64,000 nucleotides of DNA from Picochlorum sp. 'celeri' (Eukaryota; Chlorophyta; Trebouxiophyceae). How positions within the stretch are numbered: position 1 is the stretch's first letter; each line of letters opens with the position of its first letter. Shown here in pieces: positions 53,501 through 64,000 of this stretch. Both the position numbers and the translations under genes were made by a program. Under the pieces are notes generated by a model. It had not been told where the DNA came from, made no database searches, and saw only the letters and a list, made by a program, of their open reading frames with translations. The DNA lies in assembly GCA_010909725.1 (NCBI GenBank), contig JAACMV010000014.1, positions 62,001-126,000 of the forward strand, given 5' to 3'.

Positions 53501-54131
53501 AGGCGTCGCATCCCACCGACTCCGACGAGATGCAGTGGCAGTGACATCTTTTGAATCCCACCTACTCGGTGTCGCATCCCACTTGCTTGGCTTCTCCACT
53601 TTCTCTGGCGCCTCCCACGCAGACTGCTTCTCCCCCATTGAATCCCATCTACTACTCTTTGCCTTTTTAAGACCGCCACCATCCGCCTCCTCCTCCTCCC
53701 TCTTCTTCATCTCAATATTTCTCATGGTATTCTCCCTCTCAAGAGCAAGCTGGTTCTCCCTCATAATATCAGCATACGATCGAGCACCCTCTTCACCAGG
53801 CGCAGAAGAAAACGCATCTTTTCTTGTTGGAGATAAAGCCCTGTTCAGCCTCCTCTTACTGTAGTCACTTTCCAAATCGACAACCTTTCTCGAAGGCCCA
53901 AACTGTGGCTCCTGCCCTCCATGCCCACCCTCTTCTACAGGAATATCTTCCATAACATCCTTTGGAGCAGTATATGATGCTAATTTACTGCACAAAGACA
54001 AACACGAGTCAGTACATCCTGCAGGCAGACGTGTGCCCCCCCACATTCACTTCGACCCACCTTTTCACGAGTCTCTGGCGCTCATCACCTCCCTCTCCAT
54101 CAGAATCATACGTATCTTTGGGTCGACCCAT
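50546..54131 (-). CDS. SF3B1: Splicing factor SF3B1 (SAP155)
   Basis: Exons 54131-54061 and 53987-50546 (73-nt intron) give 1170 aa. The first exon codes [23 protein letters not shown]. The N-terminal quarter has repeated RWD/KWD-ATP motifs ([39 protein letters not shown]), which are U2AF-ligand and phosphorylation motifs, and a SF3B14/p14-binding-like segment. The rest is the HEAT-repeat superhelix, for example [19 protein letters not shown], the region containing the branch-site-clamp contacts. SF3B1 is the U2 snRNP core subunit that grips the branch point. The N-terminus is shorter than in human (1304 aa), by about 130 residues. Confidence 0.97.
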
Positions 54132-54409
54132 GATGGACACGATAAGTTTACACAACTAGCAGCAGCAATGCGACTCTAATTTTCAAGTCAAGCCAGCGGC
54201 ATATTCTCGAATTCCTCGGTTTTATCAGATGAAAAATCACAACATGTACCCTAAAATGTAATATATCACAGATATACTATGGCTATGACGCATCTAAAAT
54301 GGCCAAGCTCGTCGACATTCTAAATACGGAATGTCGACCCCCACTGTTGTGTTGAATGGTCGTGTAGGATCATTGAACTGGTACTCATAATGACTATTAC
54401 TCTTTTATA

Positions 54410-55339
54410 ATGCTACATCAAGCAAGATCTGTGCATCAGAGGGGCGGAGTCGCCCCATTACACCCATCTGCATGCGCGGTGAGTGCATGGAACACATGTT
54501 CCGTATCTCATCGCGTTCATCTTAGGCAGGAGGCATCCAAAAATGTATCATATTCAAGACATTGTGCTATGATGGCCCTTGCGACGTCGTCGCCATTGTC
54601 ACAGGATGGGTCACAGCGAGGGGAGCTTCGGTTCAAGAGAGTCATGCTGAAAGTGAGTGGTGAAGCTTTGGAAGGCAGTCATGACTACGGGATTGATCCA
54701 AGTGTGCTGAAATCTATTGCGAAAGAGGTGGCAGCGGCTGTTCGGGAGGGCGTGGAGGTAGCAATTGTTGTTGGGGGTGGGAATTTCTTTAGAGGGGTGG
54801 ATCGGTGGGATGGGATGGAAAGGGCCACAGCTGATTACGTGGGCATGCTTGCGACTGTTATGAATGCGGTATGCCTTCAATCAGCCTTAGAAGCAGAGGG
54901 AGTACAGACACGTGTGCAGACTGCGATTGAAATGCAAGAGATAGCAGAGCCATACATCAGGAGAAGAGCAATTCGGCATTTGGAGCGGGGTCGAGTGGTG
55001 ATTTTTGGCGCTGGTACGGGTAATCCATTCTTTACCACTGATACAGCGGCAGCGTTGAGGGCTGCCGAGATTGGGGCTGATGCGTTTTTCAAGGCAACCA
55101 AGGTGGATGGCGTGTATGATGATGATCCAGTGAAGAACCCAGAGGCTGTGATGCACAAGTCCCTGTCCTTTAGGGATGTTTTGCTGAAAGATTTGAATGT
55201 GATGGATGACACAGCGATTACATTATGCAAAGAAAATTCTATTCCTGTGGTTGTATTTAATTTACATACGGATGGCAATGTGGTTGCTGCGCTGTTGGGA
55301 GACCCTGATGTTGGAACAATCATAAGCCATGGCACGTGA
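54410..55339 (+). CDS. PUMPKIN/pyrH-like: UMP kinase, bacterial type, plastid
   Basis: A 309-aa protein with an about 75-residue His/Ser/Arg-rich transit-like leader and then a bacterial amino-acid-kinase fold: [12 protein letters not shown] (phosphate loop), [10 protein letters not shown], the UMP-binding [39 protein letters not shown] and [13 protein letters not shown]. It phosphorylates UMP to UDP with ATP. Plants carry this bacterial-type enzyme in plastids, where the Arabidopsis protein also binds RNA introns. Gene symbol is tentative. Convergent with RPT1; the stops are 25 nt apart. Confidence 0.93.
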   Translation: MLHQARSVHQRGGVAPLHPSACAVSAWNTCSVSHRVHLRQEASKNVSYSRHCAMMALATSSPLSQDGSQRGELRFKRVMLKVSGEALEGSHDYGIDPSVLKSIAKEVAAAVREGVEVAIVVGGGNFFRGVDRWDGMERATADYVGMLATVMNAVCLQSALEAEGVQTRVQTAIEMQEIAEPYIRRRAIRHLERGRVVIFGAGTGNPFFTTDTAAALRAAEIGADAFFKATKVDGVYDDDPVKNPEAVMHKSLSFRDVLLKDLNVMDDTAITLCKENSIPVVVFNLHTDGNVVAALLGDPDVGTIISHGT

Positions 55340-55364
55340 ATGTATATATCAACGAGCCATCTTC

Positions 55365-56669
55365 TTAATTGTAAACTAAATACTTTGGTGTGGCACTGAA
55401 TTTTTGATATCCTTTGATCACCTTATTGACTGCATCGAGGAAGTCTTTTTCTGTCACAGTTTTTCTTCTAGAGCGGATTGCAAACATGCCAGCTTCTGTG
55501 CACACTGATCTGATATCTGCTCCTGTGGAGTTTGGACATAAGCGAGCGAGCAATTCGTACCGAATGTCACGCTCAACGTTCATTGCCCTTGTATGAATCT
55601 TGAAAATCTGAGTTCTTCCTTGCAGGTCTGGCAATCCAAATTCTACCTTTCTATCAAGCCTTCCTGGTCGAAGCAGCGCTGGATCCAATGTATCTGGTCT
55701 ATTAGTTGCCATGAGCACCTTGATGTTTCCTCTGGAATCGAATCCATCCAGCTGGTTGACGATTTCAAGCATGGTTCTCTGAACCTCATTGTCTCCTCCT
55801 TGATCATCACCACGGGCTCCGCCAATGGCATCGACCTCATCAAAGAAAATAATGCATGCCTTTTTCGATCGAGCCATTTGGAAAAGCTCTCTCACCATTC
55901 TCGCACCCTCACCAACATACTTTTGCACCAGCTCACTGCCAATCACTCTAATGAAACACGCATCTGTACGATTGGCCACTGCTCGAGCAAGAAGGGTCTT
56001 TCCTGTACCAGGGGGTCCATAGAGTAAAATACCCTTTGGAGGATCTATACCCAGCTTGACAAACTTTTCAGGATGCAACATTGGAATCTCAACAACTTCC
56101 CTCATCTTCTCAATCTGCTCTTTGCTCCCGCCAATATCGCTATACGTGATATCAGGTTTCTCTTCCACTGTCATCATCGTGACAGTAGGGTCAATCTTTG
56201 GAGGCAAGGGAATCTGAATCTGATACTTTTGTCTATCAACCCCCACTCGCATGCCCTCTTCTATATCAGTCGGTGCCACTTTGTCCCCCAAACCAACAAC
56301 AAACTTTGCAATCTGCTTGATATTGATCAAATATTTAGCATCATCTGTGTTAGGATTCATAATCTTTGTGCAACGAGCCACCTGAAGAGGCTGTTCCTCC
56401 TGCATCATTTGTTTGTCAGCCACAAGGTCCCAACGACTTGGATGAGCCAGACCGGTATCAGACTCCTTGATCCCTGCCAGTTCATTCACCTTCTTCGAAA
56501 GCGATTTTATCTCATTTTCTAATGATTTTATCTTCGCTGTATAGGATCCAGCCCCGTATGCTTGCATAATACGGACATCCTCCTCCGTGAGAGCCTTGAT
56601 GGGCTTGTTGTCCTCATCAACGTCCATACGGTCCCCTTCCTTCTCCTTTTTCTTTTCTTCTACTGTCAT
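55365..56669 (-). CDS. RPT1: 26S proteasome regulatory ATPase RPT1 (PSMC2)
   Basis: A 434-aa AAA ATPase starting at ATG 56669 ([20 protein letters not shown]); human PSMC2 has 433. An N-terminal coiled coil ([14 protein letters not shown]) and OB domain precede the AAA core with Walker A GPPGTGKT, Walker [14 protein letters not shown], the ARRGDDQGG segment, sensor MATNRPD and arginine-finger [10 protein letters not shown]. The C-terminus [12 protein letters not shown] matches RPT1. It unfolds substrates at the 19S cap. Longer in-frame codons upstream lack an ATG. Confidence 0.97.
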   Translation of the reverse strand: MTVEEKKKEKEGDRMDVDEDNKPIKALTEEDVRIMQAYGAGSYTAKIKSLENEIKSLSKKVNELAGIKESDTGLAHPSRWDLVADKQMMQEEQPLQVARCTKIMNPNTDDAKYLINIKQIAKFVVGLGDKVAPTDIEEGMRVGVDRQKYQIQIPLPPKIDPTVTMMTVEEKPDITYSDIGGSKEQIEKMREVVEIPMLHPEKFVKLGIDPPKGILLYGPPGTGKTLLARAVANRTDACFIRVIGSELVQKYVGEGARMVRELFQMARSKKACIIFFDEVDAIGGARGDDQGGDNEVQRTMLEIVNQLDGFDSRGNIKVLMATNRPDTLDPALLRPGRLDRKVEFGLPDLQGRTQIFKIHTRAMNVERDIRYELLARLCPNSTGADIRSVCTEAGMFAIRSRRKTVTEKDFLDAVNKVIKGYQKFSATPKYLVYN

Positions 56670-56907
56670 TTTCGATATCAATGCCCAAAAGTGACTTTCC
56701 TGGTTGAACTTTGTCCAACGTAGGATCAATCACGGTTTGATTGATCACGAGATGGCTGAATTCAGCAGTAGAAGGATAGTGGAGACCTTCTACTATCTGT
56801 TTTATTCATAAAACTATTATGTTTATGGATTTGAGGGGATGCGCACCAGGTTTTGGCCTGTTTTAGATTGTGTGTTTCTTACAAAAAAAACCTGAAGATT
56901 GACTATT

Positions 56908-59900
56908 TCATTCAATATCCAATTCACTGTCATATCGCAGGCCTCCGTTTGCTATGTGAGGGTCCTGTATACGATGATCTGCAGAAGGCGCATGCTTCTT
57001 CTTTACTTGCTGTAGCTGTTGCAGCAACTTTCTATTCTCTGCTGTTGATGAAGCCTGTTCATGTGTTGCGAGCCCATTGCTGAACACATACTGATAGGCA
57101 GCACTGTTATACATCCGAAGGATCTTTTTCTTGAATATATCAGCCCCGAAAAGAGGTTCCAGTATTGGAAGAGCGTCATTTTTGATTGCATAATATGTCT
57201 GAATGCACCGCTCTGGGATTTTGTTGAGACGTTCATATTCCTTTCCCAGTCCAATGCAGCAGATGGGGCATGTAAAGCTGAAGTCGTCTGGCAATGGCAG
57301 TTCTCCGGTGGAAGATTTCTGTGGTTTTGGGGTTTTCAAGCCTACACATTCAAAGTGGTACCATTCCTGGCATTTCTCACATTCAATCAGGATTGAGTTC
57401 TCATCCGAGATCTCTCTGCACAAGCAGTACGGCACCGAGTACTCCCTTAAGATTACAATCTCATCGTGCAGTGGTATAGGCAGGCTTTTACCACTGCGAA
57501 TGAGATCATTTACTCGGCTCTGGATGGAGTAGAACCTGGGATTGTTGCAGTCTCGAGCTTCTTTAATCTCCTTTATTGCTGAATCAGCAAGTGCCTTCCA
57601 TTGCACCGCTTCATCCCAGGCTGTTTTGATCAAATTTACTACTGGATCTTTTGTTGAGATACCAATAACGCGGCTTGACTCATATATGCCTCGGAGTGTT
57701 TCAATGGATGGTTTTCGGGGTTCATCTGATGCGCTTGGGTTTTGGGCCTGTTTCATGAATGCATGTGCATTTGCCCTCCATTTAGTGACCCTGAGAACTT
57801 GCAGGAATATTTCCGCAAATTTGAAGCCATCAATTTCTATTGCTAGTGCTGATTTGATCAACTGACGGAATACTGACTCTGAGAACCCCGAGTCATTGGC
57901 ACTTGAACTCAGTGTCTCCCTCTGCCTCTGGGCAATGGCAATGGCATGATTGCTCCAATCATCAAACTTTTGCAACGTTCTCCTCACACTGATTTCAATG
58001 TCACTGATGATTGGCATCTGTTCGCATGCCTCGAGGATTGATACGAGTTTGTCTCGTGACGCAAGCTTGACTGGTTTCAAAGAGCGGATCGTTTCCGACA
58101 ATGGATTATTCACATCATCTACTGCTGCACAGATAGGGCACAGAAATGTAGAAGACTTCAACGATGCCAGCCCGCCCTCACGAAAACCTATGCAGGATGT
58201 GTGGTACCAATCAGAGCAGTAGTCACAGGCAACCATGGCAGAGTCTGCCACAGAGGACTGCTGACACAAGCAAAATAGCACTCCTTCGTCATCCTCATAA
58301 TGTGACTCGATATCCAGATGATCTGCTTGAAGCGCCTTGTCTTTTTGTTCTTTGGCTGCATCTATGGTGGCCTCTAGATATGAGAGGGCTTGAGTCAAAG
58401 GAATCTTTGAAAATGTCGTTCCCAAGGATGGCATTATGGAGGATTCCATTGTTTCTATTTGCTTCATCACTTTGTGTATCGTCTCTTTTGGCTCAGATTC
58501 AATTGGTATCATCATCAAATTCTGATAAATTTCTTTAACATGGCTAACCGTGGGGCGGTTGCCATACTCATCCCCTCTCAGCAACAAGGAGAGGGCATCA
58601 CTGAGCTTCTCATATTCAGAAATAAGGGATGTGATCCTTTCTTGGTCTGATCCACCAAAATATATGTTTAAGGATGCACCAGAGGAAACCAATTCTTTAG
58701 CGTGTTGCAAGCTCACAATCTTTGGTTTCTCCGTGCGCAAAATTGCGTTAGCCTCCTTGAGCCATCGATTTCCCCTAGCAACCAGTCTCTTCAGGTTCTT
58801 GAACTCTTCCTTACTACTCGAAATTTTCTCTCCCACATTGGACAGTTCAACTAACAGTTCCAAGCTGGCAAGAGGATAATCGGGATACGATGAAGGATTC
58901 TCAGTCAGTTCTAAAATATCATCTACTGTCTGTTTCCATACAAAGGCATGTAGATAAGACTCCAAGTTATCCACCTGCGCAATTTTGAGACCTGTGCGTA
59001 AACCCTTTTCAATGATATCCTCTACTAAAGGTATTTGATCTTCAAATATATCAGTTTGGCTGAGTATGGGGTCGGCTTCCTCGTGCCATGCTATTGCCTT
59101 CTTATGGAGGACTGCCAGGACCTCGTACTCATCCATCTGCATCCCCAAGTCGTCATAGTCTCTAATCAAAGAATCAATCACCGAGAAAGATGGTAATTTG
59201 TCTCTAGTCTCAGGGGCCATCCAGAGAATTTTAGTACGAACACAAGGGTGGGATGCACCAGAAACTATGGGCACCCTTTGTCGTGTCACCTCTGGTGGTA
59301 CAAGAGGGGACTCCCTGACAGACAAGCACCTCTGGCACCTTCGTATCCACTTGGCCGCTGCAGCGAGCTTATCGGAGTACGACACGAGCACGTCTGTCTT
59401 AACCTGCGTGTCTTCTCCCTGGGCCACTAATGTTTTCACTTCATCAATGTGCGGCAATGAACTACCATGATTCTGGGTAAACATTTCTGCTGATTCAATC
59501 CATGCCTTTGCCTTTTGTAATTTGCTTTGCAATCCCTCCAAAAGATGTGCAACTGAGTCATTACCTGAGGGAGCACAGCTCAAGAGAAATTCAAGATCCT
59601 CAATCGTTGCAAGAGATGATACACACTTTTTAGCCTTATCCTCCCATTCAAAATTCTGGAGATATGCTTCCATCTCAGTAATCTCATCAAAGGCTATTGG
59701 AAGCTTGTATCCCTCAGCAAGAAATTCTCTCAGTCTTTTGAGAGGCTTATTTTGGGCTTTCAGCGAATGCATTTCCGATATCCACGCATAAACCCTATGT
59801 TGAAGCTCCAATAATCTTTCAATGTCCGGCATCTCACAGGGCATGGTCTTGCCTTCCTCAATCAGCTCCTCATACACTTTCCATGTAGAGCGTTCAGAAA

Positions 59901-62900
59901 GAGCTTTTTCAACTCTATCCCTCCAGTCGTTGATTTTATCCATTGCTTCGTTCAATGTGACAATTTCTGGCATCATAATATGTGCATCTGTGGATTCTTT
60001 GTGCAGATTTTCCAGAAATTCCAGCGTGATGGGATCTTCATTGTTCTTTCTTCTTCCAGTCTCTCTATTCTTAGGCAAGGCTATTCGAACAGCTTCTGCC
60101 ACCTTTTTGATAGACGAGAGTCTTTCTCGCAGTGTTTTCGCCTCCGGAATCGTGATTGGTATTCTTCCGGCCTCCGTAGCCATGGCATCAAGTTGCTTGC
60201 TATCCAATGGTGGATCTATGGTGAGGTCGGTGGCAACTGATCCATGTTTTGATATCCACAGTTTGGCATCTGCGACCGACTTTTTAAGATCATCGAGACC
60301 AGGTGGCGAATTCAGCGGCAAGGGATCCGTTGCAATGATCTTCTCGACATCCTCTAGCTGCGGTTTGCCATTCTGTGCTGCAAAAATACGCTCAACAAAT
60401 TCATCAGCTCTCTCCAATTGTGGACGCAGTGCAACAATCTCTTCTTTCAGTTCACCAGAAATATCTCCCCATAAATATTCGCTACCCTCATCAACAAGAT
60501 CTGGAAGATCGAAAGCCCTATCACGCCCTCGCTGCAATGCAAGCTTGGCATCCGACACCCATTTCCTACAGTTCTTCTCATACATTGCCCTCCATACATC
60601 CACAGACTCAAAATCCTCTGGATGGAGGTCCACATGAGAAAACTGTCTCACAGGGCCTTGTACATAGCCACACTCAGTCACAAACGTCATGGGGGCACCG
60701 GGCTGCAAGCTTGCAATCTCCTTCATGCAATTATTATCGCCCATGGTCTCTGCAGACTCCATCTTGACGTCCTCTGCCGCCGTATCCATGCGGTCTTTCC
60801 TCTTCTTCTTCTTTTTGGCACTATTATTATCTATGATAGTGGACATAAAAGTCTCCCTCATATGATCTTCTGCATCTCTAGCAGCCAAAACTGCCTTCTC
60901 AATAGCAGCTGCCATGTTGTCCTCCTCCTCTGCTTCATCAGTACGTATTCGATCACGGGCACTGGGTGGAACGCTATCAAGGAATTCTTGTTTGATTCTA
61001 TACAGTTCATCCAAGCTATATCGCCATGCTAAACGTCTCCGGGCGACCTTGCAGCGACACAAATGCTGTCCATGATGCAAACATGCCACCTTTTTAGGTG
61101 AACATGGGCATTCAATCATGGCAAAAACAACCTTATTCCTACATACACAGCATTCCTTAATCGAAGAATCTTGAGATTCATTCTTTTTATCCTTTGGTTT
61201 GGGTGACTCCGTATCTACATCCCCAATCTGCCTAAACCGCCGCAGTCCATCTGACCACAATTTGTATCGCATCATGCTTTCTTCCTCCACCAGCCGCGAC
61301 AATTCGAGAGAAATCCAATACTTGGTTTCATCTCCAAGCTTTGAAAGATTATTGTAGGCATTCATAATCATCTGTTCGACAGAAAAGAGTGGTGGGAATC
61401 TATGATTTCTGTACAAAGAAGTTGCTTGAGATGAAAAGCGGAGCCAATCTGGTGGCATCATGAGGATCGACTCGGAAATTTGAAGTCCCATGGCCACTGA
61501 GCAATGATACGAATTTGGAAAGGAAACAACGAGTGTGCCTTCCTCCTGCGTACATCGGTACACCGGAACTCCTCTCTCAATCAATGCCTCTGGAGACACC
61601 ATCAAATTTGCCCCAAGCGGTGTCTCCCATTCCATAGAAATCATGTAATCTGCGTGCAATGCTTGCACGAGAGATTCAAACATTGACGAAGCATATGCTG
61701 GAATACAATACCATTGCCTTTCGGACCCTTCATGAAGGTAGGTGAGGGAATACAACAACTGTTCCTCCACCTTCCACGTCGTCGATGAAAATGTCATTCC
61801 AAACTGCAAATTGCCCGTATGCAGCATCGAAGTCTGGCCTTCCTTTGGCGGATCGCAGTACTCGGCCAAATTCTGAGACTCGACAGTTTTCCACCGTGGC
61901 ACAGACGCCAAGCCTTTTTTCTTTTGAGCCTCTGTCCGCTGCAAGGTCACTGAGGGGTCGTTCCCAATCAACACCTCTGCCATATCATCTCCACCGCACA
62001 CAATCGCCCAATACTCCCTTTCACGCTCCTTATAACTGATACTAGACGGCTTTGCAGAATTATACCACACCTTGTCAAACGACCTGGCCCTCTTTTCAAA
62101 CTCTTGCAATGACAGCATCTCAGATGCCCCTGGAAGCTGCGTCTTCTTGTCTCCTCCCTTTCGAATGGCATCGCAGATGGGACAAACCCAATCGCCTTTG
62201 GGAACCTTTTTCATGGGCGGAGTCAAACAAAATAAATGCCAGCCTCGATCGCATCTATCACACAGAATAATCTTATCTTCATAATGTCCTCCCCTACAAG
62301 ATTCACACACCATGGCAGAGACAAGTTCGACATCTTTCTCCACCTCCTTGGCCTCAACCTGCACGGACAAAATTCCTTTACTTTTCTCGTGGGAGAGGAT
62401 ATCTAGGTCAATATATCGCACCTTTTGACCTTTCTTCTTCTTAGTCTTCTTCGATTTCGAAGAATCCTTCCCAGTCGGCTCCGAGCTCTTGGGTGCCTCG
62501 GCCAGGCCATGTGACGATTCCCCATTGGCAGGCGACTCTGGCACCAAATCCAACAGCGCCTCTGCCACAGGTCCCACTTCTGTAGGATCCAAGTCCTGCT
62601 CCCTACTTCGTTTGACCCCCGTGACAGTCTTGGTACCCAGAATCTCCGTCTCAATAGCGTCCGCTGCACACCACCAAAGAACCATCCAGTATCATGTACA
62701 TGGCATCCATCTTCTTCTTCTTTTTACTATATTTCTATACCCCACAGTGCGACAACAAATCCTCCCTCCCATCCGCATATATATCATCATTATGATACTA
62801 GACACCCCAAACAAAAAACAACGTATAGTCTAGCGCACCTAGAAGATCAGCACCCCCTCTATTCCTCGTCACACAATGCTCTTCAAAAGGCTTCAACAGC

Positions 62901-63492
62901 TTCCCATACAAATGCTTGAGCGTATACGCCGCATTACTTCCTTTATCCTCAATCTGCATCACACCAAACCACGATGCTCAATCCACAATCCTCAGTCAGA
63001 GACCAAACCCTCAACACAAGAGAAGAGAAGAAGAAAAAGAGCACTCACCTCCATCGCCACAACGATATCTTTCCACCGCTTCCTATTACAAATTTCTTCA
63101 TATCCCCCTCTTTTACGAATAATCCTATACAAACGGTACAGGTCTATCTCCTGACCGGCGAAGAGGGGCTTTTTGCGGCCCTTGCCCCCTCCCGTTGATT
63201 CCTGAAAGGCATTGAACATTGCCCAAAATTGCTTCGCCTCTGTCACCGTATCCTTCACTTGCAGCTCATGAACACACTGAGACGTCGTTTTGAATTTCAA
63301 ACTAGCCCTATCAAACGTATGCGAGGGCTCCCACTTGGTCGGCGGAACTATTTTCGCCATCCCAGCGAGCTCAGCCTGCCGACGGACAGAGGCCAGATAC
63401 CCAAGAGGATTCCTCCATTCTGCCTCGGTGGGCCTAAAAACAGGAATATCTGGACACTCTATACAACCTGTGCGCTCTTTATGCCCGCCCAT
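56908..63492 (-). CDS. KDM5/JARID1-like protein with degenerate JmjC active site
   Basis: Exons 63492-63049, 62953-62839 and 62663-56908 give 2104 aa. Domain order: JmjN (residues 13-40, CPDIPVFRPTEAEWRNPLGY), ARID (about 85-150), PHD1 (306-351), JmjC (about 400-590), C5HC2 zinc finger (690-739, ECCVCRNKVVFAMIECPCSPKK), long PLU-1 helical region, PHD2 (about 1644-1703) and PHD3 (1931-1989). This is the full KDM5 layout. In JmjC, however, the iron-binding His is Lys484 (SSTTWKVEEQ; KDM5A has WHIEDH), the 2-oxoglutarate Lys equivalent is Arg502 (GSERQWY versus EPKTWY), and only Glu486 and His573 remain. Predicted H3K4 reader or scaffold rather than a demethylase. Confidence 0.92.
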
Positions 63493-64000
63493 ATCAGATA
63501 CTGTCCTCTGTATGGCACAGAAAAGGCAGAGTTGCAGTCTGGCGACTTGCCAATCCTAAAAGACGTTCAGTATGAACACTGTACACCGCAGGTCTTGCAT
63601 AGTTTTGACACAGTGAATACCATATGGTGTATTTAATTTTAGTATGCGTCTCATGTACCAAGGACGCTGTGTCTTCACGGGCAAGATCTTGGGGCCTCAA
63701 TCTCCCACACATCCCCATGTACATGTGGGGACTGCTGTGTGCAAGAAGAAAGCTTGATGTTTTTTTTTCTTGAATTACGACGATGCCTCTATGGATGGCA
63801 TCCATGTCTATCTAGGATACAGATTCCACGGATGTGAAAGAACAAGAAAAAGAACAAGACCTGACTCCAAAACATTGCAATAATAATAGGTCAGACCTAT
63901 CATTATTGCAATGGGGAACATGATGGCCATCATCAACATCCTCTCTGCTGCTCATTTTAATACTAGCAAAAAATCAGAATGAAATTGTCTGTATTACAGA
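63493..64000. other. Upstream region of the KDM5-like gene with 39-nt palindrome
   Basis: No gene supported. Besides the KDM5-like promoter it contains a near-perfect inverted repeat at 63874-63912: 19-nt arms (ATTGCAATAATAATAGGTC and its complement with one mismatch) around a single A. Such a hairpin could be a terminator, a regulator site or a trace of a small transposon. Confidence 0.5.

Noticed and set aside
59822..60637. 271-codon frame on the + strand inside the KDM5-like gene
   Set aside because: It lies opposite a long conserved reading frame and shows no domain; a shadow frame.

Overview
This is nuclear DNA of a eukaryote with a primary plastid, most likely a green-lineage alga. Genes carry short GT-AG introns (about 60 to 310 nt, none to three per gene). 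Several products have plastid or lumen targeting leaders with no signal peptide in front: a PsbP-domain protein with a twin-arginine lumen signal, bacterial-type UMP kinase, ribose-5-phosphate isomerase A, bL28 and a LETM1-like protein. bL28 is nuclear here, whereas red algae and glaucophytes keep rpl28 in the plastid genome, and the MATH protein is of the plant TRAF1a/b (MUSE13/14) type; both favour Viridiplantae. I cannot name the species.

Layout. Positions 1-6.1 kb look like a decayed composite mobile element: a rightward Plavaka-like (CACTA/CMC) transposase with a nonsense codon and frameshifts, and a leftward unknown gene, separated by a GC-rich cluster of perfect palindromes. From 7.2 kb on, the window is compact housekeeping DNA with about 25 genes: CYTH phosphatase, LETM1-like protein, an orphan 7TM protein, PrmA methyltransferase, RAD6-type E2, PsbP-like protein, thioredoxin reductase, TFIP11/NTR1, a secreted two-domain protein, cyclic-nucleotide phosphodiesterase, RpiA, eL36, TRAF1-like, Aurora kinase, two paralogous SANT plus winged-helix proteins flanking a GH18 chitinase, eIF1A, mitochondrial uS5, RanBPM-like, RPC5, bL28, cytosolic ValRS, a DENN protein, a Cys-rich small protein, SF3B1, UMP kinase, RPT1 and a KDM5-like protein.

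Genes alternate strands almost regularly, giving twelve tail-to-tail pairs whose stop codons lie 4 to 181 nt apart, so convergent transcripts must usually overlap. Functionally the set covers translation (eL36, uS5m, bL28, eIF1A, ValRS, PrmA), splicing (TFIP11, SF3B1), ubiquitin and proteasome (RAD6, RPT1, RanBPM, TRAF1-like), chromatin and transcription (KDM5-like, RPC5, SANT proteins), and plastid metabolism.

The most unusual items are a KDM5 homologue whose JmjC iron and 2-oxoglutarate ligands are replaced (a predicted pseudo-demethylase), the two SANT plus winged-helix paralogues, the palindrome-centred mobile element, a 16-nt first coding exon in eIF1A, and a secreted duplicated-domain protein followed by a decayed extra domain copy. 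No rRNA, tRNA or CRISPR feature was found.
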